Positions 35,319-45,316 of a stretch of DNA of 64,000 bases are shown in pieces. How positions within the stretch are numbered: the first letter of the stretch is position 1; every line of letters starts with the position of its first letter. Under the pieces are notes generated by a model. It was not told the DNA's origin. It worked only from the letters and a program-made list of their open reading frames with translations, and did not search any database. Location: positions 1 through 64,000 of the forward strand of contig JBPJFY010000016.1 in NCBI GenBank assembly GCA_051208045.1, given 5' to 3'. The DNA is from LZORAL124-50-18 sp051208045. Lineage in GTDB: Bacteria; Pseudomonadota; Gammaproteobacteria; Pseudomonadales; Oleiphilaceae. The translations under genes and the position numbers were made by a program.

Positions 35319-37112
35319 ATGGATGAGCCGACAGAAAGACAGGACGCAGTTCAAGCAAGCAGTATGAATACTATGTGGTCAAATCAGGGCCTACCCGGCA
35401 TACAACGTGTTTCCGTTTTGGTGTTGACAGAGCACCACATGGATTTTTTGTGGGTAGCCTCCCAATTGCGGCAAATCCCGGAACTGATCGAAGAGCTGCA
35501 CTGGTGCGAGCACCCGTCAGAACTCGAAGCTTGCCTGAATGCCATCCCCTGCCAGCTCATCCTGTGGGACACCACCTTCGCAGAACAGAATTCCCTGACA
35601 TTTCTCAGCTACCTCAGTGTACAAAGCGGCCACGCCCCCATTATTGCCTTAGGGGCAGACGAAGAAAAAGCCTGTGTGCAGGCAATTTTCAGCGCTGGTG
35701 GCGCGGATTATCTGTGCAAGCGGTTTATGTCGGTATGGGCGCTGGAAAAGTCGATTCGCTTTGCGCTATATCGGGCCCAATCCGAAGAGCAGGTCAACCG
35801 CCGATCCCAGGTAGACTCCCTCACCGGCGTGGTGAATCGCAACCTGTTTTTTGACCGGTTAAATCACAGCCTGCAGCGTGCTCGCAGGAACCGGGAGCTG
35901 GTCGGTCTGATGATTCTTAACATCGACAATTTCCAGGCCATTAATGAGACCTTCGGCTATAAATCCGGCGACGGCCTGATTCGCTCCGTGGCTCTGCGCC
36001 TGAATAAAACCCTGCGACAGTCCGACAGCATCGCCCGAATCGGTGGTGATGAATTTGCCCTCGTGCTGGAAAATCTGGACAGTTTCTATTCCTGCATCAA
36101 TGTTGCCGAAAAGCTGGTGGATTTGTTTCACAGCCCCTTTCTGGTGAATGAAGAGCCCACCAAAATCACCGTCAGCCTGGGAATTGCCTGCTTTCCGGAA
36201 ACCGGCCAAACGGCGGAAGACCTTGTGAAATATGCCAATCGTGGCATGTTGAATGCTAAGCAGGAGCACGGCAATACCTACCAGTATTACAATCAGGCAT
36301 TGAACCGGGAACTGGCGAAAACGCTGAAGCTGGAAGCGGATTTCCGCAAGGCCATTCGCCACGCGGAGCTCCGCCTGTTCTATCAGCCTCGCATTGACAT
36401 CGCGAACAATGAACTCATCGGGATGGAGAGTCTCGTGCGGTGGGAGCACCCGGAGCTAGGCCTGCTCACCCCCAACCAATTCATCCCCATGGCGGAGCGT
36501 ACCGGCATGATTGTGCCCATGGGGTATTGGGTCGTCGATCAAGCCTGCCGGGATGTCGCCGCGCTGCAGGCACTCGGCTATCAAAACCTGACGTGCAGCG
36601 TCAATCTCTCTTTCCGGCAATTTCAGGACAAAAAACTGGCAGAAACCATCTTCCGCATTATTATCAACGCGGGCGTCGATCCTTCCAGCATGGAACTGGA
36701 ATTGACCGAATCTGCGATGATGCAAAACTGGGATGTGACACGGCAATGCCTGGAAGATATCGCGAATCTGGGCATTGCCTTTGCGTTGGACGATTTCGGC
36801 ACCGGTTTTTCAAGTTTTTCTCACCTGCACAAATTGCCTATTTCAACCCTGAAAATTGATAAGTCCTTTGTGGATGATCTGGAGACCTCCCGCGACAGTC
36901 AGAATATCGTGAATGCCGTCGTCGGACTGGCACATAATCTTCAAATGAACGTCGTCGCCGAAGGGGTGGAAAACGAGGCACAACTCAGCTTTTTGCAGCT
37001 CCATCACTGTGATCAGGTGCAGGGCTATTACTTTGGCAAACCCGTCCCCTACGACCAGTTTTTGAACGTACTGCGCAAATATTATCCCGCCTCACAGATC
37101 AGCCACCAATAA
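35319..37112 (+). CDS. REC-like/GGDEF/EAL c-di-GMP protein
   Basis: A 597-residue cytoplasmic protein. Residues ~20-150 resemble a degenerate receiver (VSVLVLTEHHMDFLWVA ... GADYLCKRF) that lacks the acidic pocket. The GGDEF motif is intact at 242-246 with an I-site RQSD at 233-236. The EAL domain has ESL at 370-372 in place of EAL but keeps LELTESAMM, LDDFGTGFSSFSHL, LKIDKSFVDD, VAEGVEN and QGYYFGKP, so phosphodiesterase activity is still likely. It may be bifunctional. The start ATG at 35319 has only a distant AAAGGG; an earlier in-frame start at 35235 is possible. Confidence 0.88.
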   Translation: MDEPTERQDAVQASSMNTMWSNQGLPGIQRVSVLVLTEHHMDFLWVASQLRQIPELIEELHWCEHPSELEACLNAIPCQLILWDTTFAEQNSLTFLSYLSVQSGHAPIIALGADEEKACVQAIFSAGGADYLCKRFMSVWALEKSIRFALYRAQSEEQVNRRSQVDSLTGVVNRNLFFDRLNHSLQRARRNRELVGLMILNIDNFQAINETFGYKSGDGLIRSVALRLNKTLRQSDSIARIGGDEFALVLENLDSFYSCINVAEKLVDLFHSPFLVNEEPTKITVSLGIACFPETGQTAEDLVKYANRGMLNAKQEHGNTYQYYNQALNRELAKTLKLEADFRKAIRHAELRLFYQPRIDIANNELIGMESLVRWEHPELGLLTPNQFIPMAERTGMIVPMGYWVVDQACRDVAALQALGYQNLTCSVNLSFRQFQDKKLAETIFRIIINAGVDPSSMELELTESAMMQNWDVTRQCLEDIANLGIAFALDDFGTGFSSFSHLHKLPISTLKIDKSFVDDLETSRDSQNIVNAVVGLAHNLQMNVVAEGVENEAQLSFLQLHHCDQVQGYYFGKPVPYDQFLNVLRKYYPASQISHQ

Positions 37113-37223
37113 CCGGTTTTTTCTTTGTCCGAAAAGGTTTAAAAAACCAGTTCTCACCCCCATTACAGAAAACATTTCTACACCGGGTACTAGACCGGCA
37201 TCACTCAAACAAGAAGGATCACC

Positions 37224-39530
37224 ATGCGTACCATTTCGTCCACCATTGCGAACGAGTTGGCCGTTCAGGAATCGCAAGTACTGGCCGCCATAAACCTGCT
37301 AGACGAGGGCGCGACCGTCCCCTTTATCGCCCGATACCGTAAAGAGGTCACCGGTTCGCTGGACGACAATCAATTACGCAGCCTCTCTGAGCGTTTGCTC
37401 TATCTGAGAGAACTGGAAGATCGCCGCCAGACCATATTGAAATCCATCCGCGAACAGGAAAAACTGACCCCGGAACTGGAAACCGCCCTGCTGGCTGCAG
37501 ACACGAAAAACCGCCTGGAAGACCTGTATCTGCCCTACAAGCCCAAGCGCCGCACCAAGGGCCAGATTGCCATCGAGGCCGGGCTGGAGCCCCTGGCCAC
37601 CACGCTTTGGGAAGACCCCTCGCAGAATCCGGAAACGCTCGCCGCGCAATACCTGAATGAAGAACACAAAATCAGCACCGCCAAAGACGCCCTGGATGGC
37701 GCGAAATACATATTGATGGAGCGCTTCAGTGAGAACGCCGATGTGCTGGAAAAAGTAAGAAACTTTCAGTGGCAACACGCCTTGGTCAGCGTCACGGTGG
37801 TGGTGGGTCAGGAAGAAGCTGGTGCGAAATTCCGAGATTACTTTGAGCACAATGAACCCTTAAAATCCGTGCCCTCGCACCGGGCACTCGCGATACTGCG
37901 GGGCAGAAATGAAGGTGTATTGACCTTTGGCTTACGTCTGGAGGACGAAGACCCGAACGATCGAAAAGCCATCCACCCCTGCGAAACCATCATTGCGGAC
38001 CACTTTCATGTGCGCAACCAGCAGCGCCCAGCCGATGCCTGGCTCCAGGAGGTGGTACGCTGGACCTGGCGCATCAAGATCAGTACCTACGTGGAAACCG
38101 AACTGGTGGGTCGCATTCGTGAAGCTGCCGAAGAGGAGGCCATCCGGGTGTTTGCCAGCAATTTGAAAGACCTGTTGCTGGCCGCACCTGCTGGCCCCAA
38201 GGCCTGTATCGGGTTGGACCCCGGTTTGAGAACCGGGGTGAAAGTGGCGGTGATTGACGCCACCGGAAAAGTCTTGGACCACACAGCCATCTACCCGCAT
38301 GCGCCTCAGAATCAGTGGGATCGCAGCATTGAAACCCTGGCCGTGCTTGCCCGGAAACACCAGGCGGAGCTGGTCAGCATCGGCAACGGAACCGCCTCCC
38401 GGGAAACCGACAAGCTGGCAGGCGACCTGATGAAACGCTACCCCGAACTCGGGCTGCGTAAAATCACCGTGAACGAGGCCGGCGCCTCTGTTTACTCGGC
38501 GTCGGAATTCGCTGCGCGTGAAATGCCGGATCTGGACGTGACCATTCGCGGCGCGGTATCCATCGCCCGGCGCTTACAGGACCCCCTGGCGGAGCTGGTG
38601 AAAATCGAGCCTAAGTCTATCGGCGTCGGCCAGTACCAGCACGATGTGAATCAATCACAACTGGCCCGCAGCCTGGATGCGGTGGTCGAAGACTGTGTAA
38701 ACGCCGTGGGCGTTGACCTGAACACAGCTTCGGCCCCCTTGTTAACGCGCGTCTCCGGGTTAAATGCCGTGATTGCCGACAACATTGTCGAATACCGCAA
38801 TACCCACGGTAAGTTCACCAATCGAAAAGAGTTGAAAAAAGTGCCGCGACTGGGCGATAAAACCTTTGAACAGTCTGCGGGATTCCTGCGCATCATGGGC
38901 GGGGCAAACGCACTGGATGCCTCTTCTGTGCACCCGGAAGCCTATGCGATTGTCGAGCAGATTGCGGCCAACGAGCAGCGCGAGATCAAGGGCATGATCG
39001 GGGATAGCCTGTTTCTCAAGGGCATCTCAGCGCAAAAATATGTCACGGAACAATTCGGGTTGCCCACGGTCAAAGACATTCTCAAAGAACTGGACAAACC
39101 CGGTCGCGACCCCCGACCCGAGTTCAAAACGGCAGAATTCCAGGAAGGCGTGGATGACATCAAAGACCTCACGCCCGGTATGATTCTGGAAGGGTCCGTG
39201 ACAAATGTGACCAACTTTGGTGCTTTCGTGGACATTGGCGTACATCAGGATGGCCTGGTACATATTTCCATGATTGCCAACCGCTTTGTCAAAGACCCGC
39301 GGGATGTGGTAAAAACAGGCGATATCGTCAAAGTGAAAGTGTTGGAGGTGGATGTGCCCCGCAAGCGCATCTCGCTCACCATGCGTTTGGAAGACACTCC
39401 CGTTGAACGCGAATCACCAAAGAATGAACCGCGATCAGGTCGACCAAGGGCTGCAAAAAACGCAGCGGCAGCACCACCAGCCAACAATGCCTTTGCGGCG
39501 GCCTTCGCCAATGCAAAGAAAAACCGATGA
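37224..39530 (+). CDS. tex: RNA-binding transcription accessory protein Tex
   Basis: A 768-residue Tex/YhgF protein. Order of domains: N-terminal helical region ([19 protein letters not shown]), YqgF-like RNase-H fold ([18 protein letters not shown]), helix-hairpin-helix block ([38 protein letters not shown]) and a C-terminal S1 domain ([27 protein letters not shown]), ending in a basic Ala/Asn-rich tail. Tex binds nucleic acid and influences transcription and stress or virulence gene expression. AGAAGGA precedes the ATG. gshA starts nine bases downstream and is probably co-transcribed. Confidence 0.96.
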   Translation: MRTISSTIANELAVQESQVLAAINLLDEGATVPFIARYRKEVTGSLDDNQLRSLSERLLYLRELEDRRQTILKSIREQEKLTPELETALLAADTKNRLEDLYLPYKPKRRTKGQIAIEAGLEPLATTLWEDPSQNPETLAAQYLNEEHKISTAKDALDGAKYILMERFSENADVLEKVRNFQWQHALVSVTVVVGQEEAGAKFRDYFEHNEPLKSVPSHRALAILRGRNEGVLTFGLRLEDEDPNDRKAIHPCETIIADHFHVRNQQRPADAWLQEVVRWTWRIKISTYVETELVGRIREAAEEEAIRVFASNLKDLLLAAPAGPKACIGLDPGLRTGVKVAVIDATGKVLDHTAIYPHAPQNQWDRSIETLAVLARKHQAELVSIGNGTASRETDKLAGDLMKRYPELGLRKITVNEAGASVYSASEFAAREMPDLDVTIRGAVSIARRLQDPLAELVKIEPKSIGVGQYQHDVNQSQLARSLDAVVEDCVNAVGVDLNTASAPLLTRVSGLNAVIADNIVEYRNTHGKFTNRKELKKVPRLGDKTFEQSAGFLRIMGGANALDASSVHPEAYAIVEQIAANEQREIKGMIGDSLFLKGISAQKYVTEQFGLPTVKDILKELDKPGRDPRPEFKTAEFQEGVDDIKDLTPGMILEGSVTNVTNFGAFVDIGVHQDGLVHISMIANRFVKDPRDVVKTGDIVKVKVLEVDVPRKRISLTMRLEDTPVERESPKNEPRSGRPRAAKNAAAAPPANNAFAAAFANAKKNR

Positions 39531-39539
39531 GGAATCGCT

Positions 39540-41099
39540 ATGACCCAGGTTTTTGAACATCACTTACAGGCTTTGCAGGCAGGCGGGCTGACACACTTGG
39601 CACGCATCAGCCGAGGCATTGAAAAGGAAGGCTTACGCTGCGATCCGAGCGGACGCATCGCCCTGACCGACCATCCTGCGACACTGGGTCATCCGCTCAC
39701 GCACGCACGTATTACCACCGACTACGCAGAGTCACTGCTGGAACTCATTACACCGGTCTGCGAAAGCACCGAGGACGTGGTCAACGCACTGACCCACATC
39801 CACCAGTTTGTTCAAAAAAACCTGTCAGCCGAGTTACTCTGGGCGGGCAGTATGCCCTGTGAGCTGTCCGGTGAAGAAAGTATCGTCATCGCCAAATATG
39901 GCGACTCCAATCTGGGCAAGCTGAAGACGGTCTATCGGGAAGGTCTGGGCGTACGCTATGGCCGTATTATGCAGAGCATCGCCGGCATGCATTACAACTT
40001 TTCCCTGCCGGACAGTTTCTGGCGGTTCTGGCAATCCGTTCAACAGTCTAACGCGCCACTGCAGGACTTCAAATCTGAACAGTACTTTTCACTGATACGC
40101 AACTTCCGGCGCTACAGCTGGCTCCCCATGTACCTGTTTGGCGCATCCCCCGCCGTGGATCAGAGCTTTCTGACGCCGGAAATGCTGACGCAACACCCGG
40201 AACTACAACGCGTGAATGAGCGTACGTATCTGCTGCCGGGCGCGACATCCCTCCGTATGGGGGATATGGGCTATCACAACAACGCACAGTCTGACCTGAG
40301 TATCTGCTTCAACAAGCTGGAGAACTTCACCGCAACCCTGTACAAAGCCATTCATACTCCCTATGCGCCTTATGAAGCCATGGGTACGCAGCGCGATGGC
40401 AAATACATCCAGCTCAATACCAACATTCTACAGATCGAAAACGAGTATTACAGTTCGATTCGGCCCAAACGCACCATCCAGACCGGCGAAAAGCCCATAC
40501 ACGCGCTATCGGAGCGGGGTGTGGAGTACATTGAAGTCCGTTGTCTGGATCTGGATCCGTATTCCCCCATTGGCACCACCGCCAATGCCCTGCGGTTTAT
40601 GGATGTCTTTCTCCTGTTCTGTCTGCTGGAAGAGAGCCCGTGGATTGATGATCGCGAATGTGCCTGCGTCGACGAGAATTTCAACCGCACCGTGCGCCAG
40701 GGCCGTGTCCCCGGAATTCAGCTATCCAGTCCAAACGGCGAACGCCCTCTAACGGAGCTGGCACACACGCTGCTCGAGAAATTGCAGAACGTGGCAACGC
40801 TGATGGGCGATGACCGGTATGAGACTGCCGTTGCAGAACAGACGGCGAAAGTGGCCGATGTGGCGCTCACGCCTTCAGCCCGAGTGGAACAGGCGATCAC
40901 ACAGGATGGCATGGAGTATCTGACCCTGATTAAGACACTGTCCACGCAGCACCAGGCCGCACTGGCCAGTCAATCACTCCCTGCAGACGTTGCTGACGCA
41001 CTGGCCACTGAACAAGCGGGCTCTTTTGATGCCGAGCAGCACTTGCGGAATCAGGATACGCAGGAATTTTCGGAGTTTCTGACCCAGTACTTATCCTAA
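39540..41099 (+). CDS. gshA: glutamate-cysteine ligase
   Basis: A 519-residue class I gamma-glutamylcysteine synthetase, first enzyme of glutathione synthesis. Motifs: ISRGIEKEGLRCDPSG, TTDYAESLLELITPV, MPCELSGEESIVIAKYGDSNLGKLKTVYREGLGVRYG, SIAGMHYNFSLPDSFW, SLRMGDMGYHNNAQ, ALSERGVEYIEVRCLDLDPY. Size matches E. coli GshA. GAGG is placed correctly upstream of the ATG. It follows tex by nine bases. No gshB is in the window. Confidence 0.97.
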   Translation: MTQVFEHHLQALQAGGLTHLARISRGIEKEGLRCDPSGRIALTDHPATLGHPLTHARITTDYAESLLELITPVCESTEDVVNALTHIHQFVQKNLSAELLWAGSMPCELSGEESIVIAKYGDSNLGKLKTVYREGLGVRYGRIMQSIAGMHYNFSLPDSFWRFWQSVQQSNAPLQDFKSEQYFSLIRNFRRYSWLPMYLFGASPAVDQSFLTPEMLTQHPELQRVNERTYLLPGATSLRMGDMGYHNNAQSDLSICFNKLENFTATLYKAIHTPYAPYEAMGTQRDGKYIQLNTNILQIENEYYSSIRPKRTIQTGEKPIHALSERGVEYIEVRCLDLDPYSPIGTTANALRFMDVFLLFCLLEESPWIDDRECACVDENFNRTVRQGRVPGIQLSSPNGERPLTELAHTLLEKLQNVATLMGDDRYETAVAEQTAKVADVALTPSARVEQAITQDGMEYLTLIKTLSTQHQAALASQSLPADVADALATEQAGSFDAEQHLRNQDTQEFSEFLTQYLS

Positions 41100-41360
41100 C
41101 CGTTACCTACAGCACAAAAATCGAACAACCACATTGTTCAAAAAAAAACACTGTGGTACTTTTCTTTACAGAAGTTACAGAGCGCAACCGAATCACACAG
41201 TTGTGAACAAGATCAAACGTTTGGGTTGTGAGTCGGTAAAAATCTGCAATACTTCCATCATAATAACAACGATGACAAAAAAACTTAGGGTAACCGCTGA
41301 CCGTGGCAACTACTCGGGACTAAGTTCGCTCACCAGCAGCATAAAATAGGAGAGGCCGAC

Positions 41361-41564
41361 ATGGCCAAAGACTTTACATTAGGTTGGGACCTGGAATCCC
41401 TCAACAAAGCTTACCGCCAGGGGTACATGGCTGGCATGATGGGTATGGATAAAACACGATGCCCGTATCACGGAGAAATCATTTCTGCGTCGTGGGAAGC
41501 CGGTTGGGAAGATGGCAATGAAGAATGCCAGATGAAGGCCACTCCCAGCAGAAAGATTGCCTGA
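41361..41564 (+). CDS. rmf: ribosome modulation factor
   Basis: A 67-residue basic/aromatic protein. RMF features: NKAYRQGYMAGMMGMDKTRCPY, then SASWEAGWEDGNEE; in E. coli the corresponding text is QRGYQAGIAGRSKEMCPY and SQWLGGWREA. RMF dimerises 70S ribosomes into inactive 100S particles in stationary phase. This version carries an N-terminal WDLESL segment and a longer C-terminus than the 55-residue E. coli protein. AGGAG lies upstream of the ATG. The 260-base leader is AT-rich and could hold a growth-phase promoter, but none is certain. Confidence 0.88.
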   Translation: MAKDFTLGWDLESLNKAYRQGYMAGMMGMDKTRCPYHGEIISASWEAGWEDGNEECQMKATPSRKIA

Positions 41565-41627
41565 TTCATAGACTCAGAGACACAGGATCTACTCCCCGTT
41601 GCCACCGTCGGCAAGCATCACGCGGGC

Positions 41628-41643
41628 GCTGAAGGGATTCAGC
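41628..41643 (+). terminator. weak terminator-like hairpin after rmf
   Basis: GCTGAA, loop GGGA, TTCAGC, followed by TTCAATTT. The six-pair stem and interrupted T run make this a marginal intrinsic terminator 64 bases past rmf. Confidence 0.35.
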
Positions 41644-41669
41644 TTCAATTTACTTCGGTGAAATCACCG

Positions 41670-42116
41670 CTAGCGTTGCACAATAAAGTTTGTAAACAGC
41701 AAGTCCTCTACCTGTTCAGTTTCCTCTTCCGTTTTCAAAATGCGGTTCACGCCTTTTAAAGCCTCCTTGCGAACCATTTCCTGCGCCTCACCAGACGCCA
41801 TGCTCTGCTCTGTCTGACTGCTCAATAACATCACCATTTCATTACGCAAATAGGGCATGTGCCGACTGATCGCCGCCTCCGCAGCCGCAGACGAGACGCG
41901 CAAGGTCACTTCCGCCTTCACATACTTCAGTTTGTTGGTCCGCGGGCTCCCATAATTGGTCACAAACGCAGGCTCCATTTTTACGTAGATGGTTGTGGCC
42001 TTAGGCGGCGCACCTTCCTCACCCTCCTCCGCGAAGCTTCCCCCGGCCATCAAAGCCATCATGAGAATCCCTGTCTCAAGCACAGGCTTCAGCATTCGCA
42101 TCGCACTCTCTTTCAT
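41670..42116 (-). CDS. FliL-like protein, orphan
   Basis: A 148-residue protein with an N-terminal hydrophobic segment (VLETGILMMALMAGGSFA) that could be a signal or anchor. The remainder is FliL-like: IYVKMEPAFVTNYGSPRTNKLKYVKAEVTLRV, then ISRHMPYLRNEMVMLLSSQT and KEALKGVNRILKTEEETEQVEDLLFTNFIVQ. FliL binds the flagellar stator ring; no flagellar operon is nearby, although motAB-type genes lie 20 kb away. The ATG at 42116 with GGGAA upstream is chosen over 42137. Confidence 0.8.
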   Translation of the reverse strand: MKESAMRMLKPVLETGILMMALMAGGSFAEEGEEGAPPKATTIYVKMEPAFVTNYGSPRTNKLKYVKAEVTLRVSSAAAEAAISRHMPYLRNEMVMLLSSQTEQSMASGEAQEMVRKEALKGVNRILKTEEETEQVEDLLFTNFIVQR

Positions 42117-42278
42117 TGTTTCCCTGCCTGTTTCCACTCATACTTATTGTTCAGTCTAGAACATTCTCACCCAATTGCAGTGAGGCACCATCAATCTGAC
42201 GATTATTTAACTTTACATCTGTGCTCACCGTGTAAAATAAATACTCTTTTAATCAATCCGTAACGCTAGGAACCCGCC

Positions 42279-42797
42279 GTGACCATACCATCCAACCGCC
42301 TGATTTGGCTCGCCATTTTCCTCGTTTGTGCCTTCCTCATGGCCGTCGCTCTGTACATGGAGTACGTGATGGAACTTGAGCCCTGTCCGCTTTGTATGGC
42401 CCAGCGGGTGGCCGTGGTGCTACTGGGCGTTTTTGGCTTTCTGGCCGCAGCACACAACCCCGGTGTGACGGGTACGCGTATCTACGCCGGTTTGCTGGTA
42501 CTGGCCGGGCTGGGGGGTGCCGCACTTGCGGCCAGACAACTGTGGTTGCAGAGCCTGCCGGAAGATCTCGTGCCTGCTTGTGGCCCCGGTATCTACTACA
42601 TGCTGGATGTTCTCCCCATGGCCGAAGTCATCACCAACATGTTAATGGGCACAGGCGACTGCGCTGAAGTGCAATGGCGGGATCCGGTCATTGGCCTGAG
42701 CATACCCGGATGGACTTTTGTCTGGTTTGTGATCATGATCGCCATCAGCGCGTTCACCGCTTTTCGCTCGCCAGGTGGCCGAGCAGCGCATCCCTGA
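42279..42797 (+). CDS. dsbB: disulfide bond formation protein B
   Basis: A 172-residue inner-membrane quinone reductase that reoxidises DsbA. Four transmembrane helices are apparent. The first periplasmic loop has the Cys pair in EPCPLCMAQR (Cys36, Cys39), the second has Cys101 (VPACGPG) and Cys128 (GTGDCAEV). Both redox pairs are thus intact. Start is GTG with AGGAA seven bases upstream. It is a single gene. Confidence 0.95.
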   Translation: MTIPSNRLIWLAIFLVCAFLMAVALYMEYVMELEPCPLCMAQRVAVVLLGVFGFLAAAHNPGVTGTRIYAGLLVLAGLGGAALAARQLWLQSLPEDLVPACGPGIYYMLDVLPMAEVITNMLMGTGDCAEVQWRDPVIGLSIPGWTFVWFVIMIAISAFTAFRSPGGRAAHP

Positions 42798-43008
42798 CGT
42801 TTTGACGCAGAGAATAAATACTTGCCCCCGCAGGAAAATTTCGATAGTTTTGTAAGCCGGTGCCGGCGTTGTCTGGCCGATTTGGGAGCAGGCTCCCGAT
42901 CAACCATGTCAGCAATAACTATAAAGAAACCAATACCTTGACGGACTGGCCCGCCGGGCCTCCCATCTCACTGTACCGCAAGGCGTGTTTCATCAGGAGG
43001 GGCGAAGT

Positions 43009-43485
43009 ATGCTCGAGAATTGTAAGAATGCCAAAGAACGCTGGGGCGGTGTCAGTGACATCATCGATCGATGGCTGAAAGCCCGACAGGAGCTGATCGT
43101 TCAGTTCTGCTCCATTTCCAGCACACCGGAGCTCAATCGCCCCGAAGCACTCACCAAGCAACTGGAGCAGCTTTGCCAGCAACTGATGGATTACGTCTCT
43201 GCCGGACACTTCGAGGTGTACGACCAACTCGTTCAGGAAGCCAAAGACTTTGAGGACGAAAACGGCATTGCCCTCGCCGATGAAATTATGCCGGATATTG
43301 AAAAAACAACGGCAGAACTCGTGAAATTCAACGACCGTTTTGATGTCACGGAAAAATCCGAACAAGGCTTACGATTACTCGTGGAAGACGCCTCTCAACT
43401 GGGTGAAGTGCTGGAAGAGCGTTTCGAACTGGAAGACGTCATGATCAAGGCGTTGCACAGTGTGCATGCCGATCAAATCGCCTGA
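43009..43485 (+). CDS. rsd: Rsd/AlgQ family regulator
   Basis: A 158-residue all-helical protein of the Rsd/AlgQ family: MLENCKNAKERWGGVSDIIDRWLKARQELIVQFCSI at the N-terminus, then LCQQLMDYVSAGHFEVYDQLVQEA. E. coli Rsd binds sigma70 in stationary phase; Pseudomonas AlgQ affects alginate and other genes. An upstream in-frame ATG (42985) exists, but the ATG at 43009 has AGGAGG upstream. A WD40 lipoprotein gene begins inside its 3' end. A GGGAG/CTCCC hairpin at 42884-42897 lies in the leader. Confidence 0.92.
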   Translation: MLENCKNAKERWGGVSDIIDRWLKARQELIVQFCSISSTPELNRPEALTKQLEQLCQQLMDYVSAGHFEVYDQLVQEAKDFEDENGIALADEIMPDIEKTTAELVKFNDRFDVTEKSEQGLRLLVEDASQLGEVLEERFELEDVMIKALHSVHADQIA

Positions 43486-44491
43486 ACGCACACGGCATTC
43501 CCGGGTGAACAGTAAAACACACAAACAACGCTGGGCACGTGGGCTGACTGCCGCCCTGTTCACGCTCGCTCTCAGCGCATGTGACAGCGGTCAGCCTCCG
43601 GAAAAAACCTGGAAATATGCGGCGCAGGGCGTCCTCAGCGGCGACATCTCCCTGAATAGCCAGCGTGCCTTGTTAGGTTCCATTCATCATGGCGGGAGCC
43701 TATGGGATACCACGAAAGGTGAGCGGCTTTTCAACTGGAACCACAAACAGGGGGAGTACAGTACGCTTCGTGCCGCTGCCATCTCCGGTGACGGTAATGT
43801 CGCCGTCACCGCTGAACGGGGCAACGTAGTCGTTTGGGATGTAAACAGCGGAAAATCCCGCGCATTCTGGCAAGCCCCGGATCAAGTTCTGGCGGTCAGT
43901 CTCTCAGAGAACGGCCGCTATGCATTGATGGGACTAATGAACAACACGGCAACCTACTTTGATCTGGCACAGGGTGGCGGCGTATATACTTTCCATCATG
44001 ATGCAGAAATTCGCGGTGTGGATATCTCGGAAGACGGGAAGTGGGCCCTCACAGGTTCCGACGACTTTTCCGTGAAGGTCTGGGATCTCTCCAACGGCAA
44101 ACTCAAACACACGTTCACACATGAGAATCAAGTGAAGACGGTAGCCATTTCCGCGAACGGTCGTTATGGTTTCAGCACGGCGCAACGGGAAGACTCGATC
44201 ATTTGGGATCTGCGCTCGGGAAAACCGGTGCACTCTCTGACCTTCAGAAACGTCAATTTCACCGCAGCGCGCTTTTCTCCACGTGAAGACAAGTTGCTGC
44301 TCGGTACCTTTCAAGGGAAGGTGCACTTGATTGATGTGAAGACCGGCGCAGATCAGAAACAGTGGCGCGCCAAGCCCCGACAAATCTGGGGTGGGGCGTC
44401 CAGTAAAGCAATCATTTCGGTCTCTTTTGACGCCAGTGGCAAACGCGTTTTTGCACTGGCCTCAGACGGCATAATGGCTCAATTTCAATAA
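43466..44491 (+). CDS. WD40-repeat beta-propeller lipoprotein
   Basis: About 341 residues. After a basic start, a signal peptide ends in the lipobox ALSACDSG. The mature protein is seven WD40-type repeats, each ending in a W/F-D-x-x-x-G-K phrase (VVVWDVNSGK, VKVWDLSNGK, IIWDLRSGK, VHLIDVKTGA), enough for one seven-bladed propeller. It probably serves as an envelope interaction platform; no partner can be named. The ATG at 43466 overlaps rsd by 20 bases; a GTG at 43460 and one at 43505 are alternatives, none with a strong SD. Confidence 0.8.
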   Translation: MPIKSPERTRHSRVNSKTHKQRWARGLTAALFTLALSACDSGQPPEKTWKYAAQGVLSGDISLNSQRALLGSIHHGGSLWDTTKGERLFNWNHKQGEYSTLRAAAISGDGNVAVTAERGNVVVWDVNSGKSRAFWQAPDQVLAVSLSENGRYALMGLMNNTATYFDLAQGGGVYTFHHDAEIRGVDISEDGKWALTGSDDFSVKVWDLSNGKLKHTFTHENQVKTVAISANGRYGFSTAQREDSIIWDLRSGKPVHSLTFRNVNFTAARFSPREDKLLLGTFQGKVHLIDVKTGADQKQWRAKPRQIWGGASSKAIISVSFDASGKRVFALASDGIMAQFQ

Positions 44492-44514
44492 CTGGCTAAA
44501 TCCAGGCAAGGGGA

Positions 44515-44541
44515 GAGGGGCAGCCATTAGTATGCCCCCTC
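44515..44541. terminator. hairpin between convergent genes
   Basis: GAGGGGCA (44515-44522) pairs with TGCCCCCTC (44533-44541) with one bulged C. It lies between the stops of the WD40 lipoprotein and FkpA-like genes. It has no U tract but is symmetric enough to act on both transcripts. Confidence 0.45.
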
Positions 44542-44557
44542 GATGACCGTTACCTGA

Positions 44558-45265
44558 CTACTTCTTTTGAACTTCCAGCAGTTCAACGTCAAACAATAAC
44601 ACTTCATTCGGGCCAATACTGCGATTACCGCCAGGCCCGTACGCCAGCTCAGAGGGAATAAAGAGCTGCCACTTATCGCCTTCACGCATCAACTGCAATG
44701 CTTCTGTCCAACCCGCAATGACGCCGTTCACGGGAAAGCTCACCGGCTCTCCACGCTGAATGGAACTGTCAAATACGGAACCATCAATCAGGCTCCCCTC
44801 ATAATGCACTTTTACTGTATCGGTGGGACCCGGTGTCTTACCCGCTCCAGCGGTGAGCACTTTGTACTGCAATCCGCTTGCCGTGATTTTCACCCCGGGC
44901 TTGCCTTTGTTCTCATCCAAAAAGGCCGTTCCTTTGTTCAGATTCTCTGCCGACATCTGCTCATACTCGGCCATCCGATCCATTTGCTGCTTCTGCTGAT
45001 ACTGCTGTATGGCTGCCTGCATCTGCGCCTGGGTTAACAACGGCTCCGAGCCACCCATGGCATCCTTCATCCCCTGTGTGAAGGCTTCCATATCCACCTG
45101 AGGCACGTCCTGTTTCATTCGCTGCCCCAGCATCACGCCAAAGCTGTAGCTGACCTTCTGCTCATCGGTCTCCAGGGTTTTGAGATCTCCAGCCTGCGCC
45201 GTTGAAGCCAAAGTCAACGTTGAAACTGCGCTGATCATCGCAGCTGCGAGTAATAACTTTTTCAT
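44558..45265 (-). CDS. fkpA: FkpA/Mip-type peptidyl-prolyl isomerase
   Basis: A 235-residue periplasmic FKBP. Signal peptide KKLLLAAAMISAVSTLTLASTAQA; N-terminal dimerisation region (VSYSFGVMLGQRMKQD) with a Gln-rich helix; C-terminal FKBP domain with DTVKVHYEGSLIDGSVFDSS, GVIAGWTEALQLMREGDKWQLFIPSELAYG and LLFDVELLEVQKK. It catalyses proline isomerisation and acts as a chaperone for exported proteins. The ATG at 45265 starts the signal peptide; AGGAG is about 12 bases upstream, slightly long. The symbol could equally be mip or fklB-like. Confidence 0.93.
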   Translation of the reverse strand: MKKLLLAAAMISAVSTLTLASTAQAGDLKTLETDEQKVSYSFGVMLGQRMKQDVPQVDMEAFTQGMKDAMGGSEPLLTQAQMQAAIQQYQQKQQMDRMAEYEQMSAENLNKGTAFLDENKGKPGVKITASGLQYKVLTAGAGKTPGPTDTVKVHYEGSLIDGSVFDSSIQRGEPVSFPVNGVIAGWTEALQLMREGDKWQLFIPSELAYGPGGNRSIGPNEVLLFDVELLEVQKK

Positions 45266-45316
45266 TCGCGTTTTATTCTCCTGTGTGTGTGGGCCCCACC
45301 ATAGCATTATCTGGGA

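Noticed and set aside
41134..41349. 71-codon frame upstream of rmf
   Set aside because: No SD, odd composition, and it fills what should be the rmf promoter leader. The ACCACA/TGTGGT repeat at its start is followed by A, not T, so it is not a plus-strand terminator.
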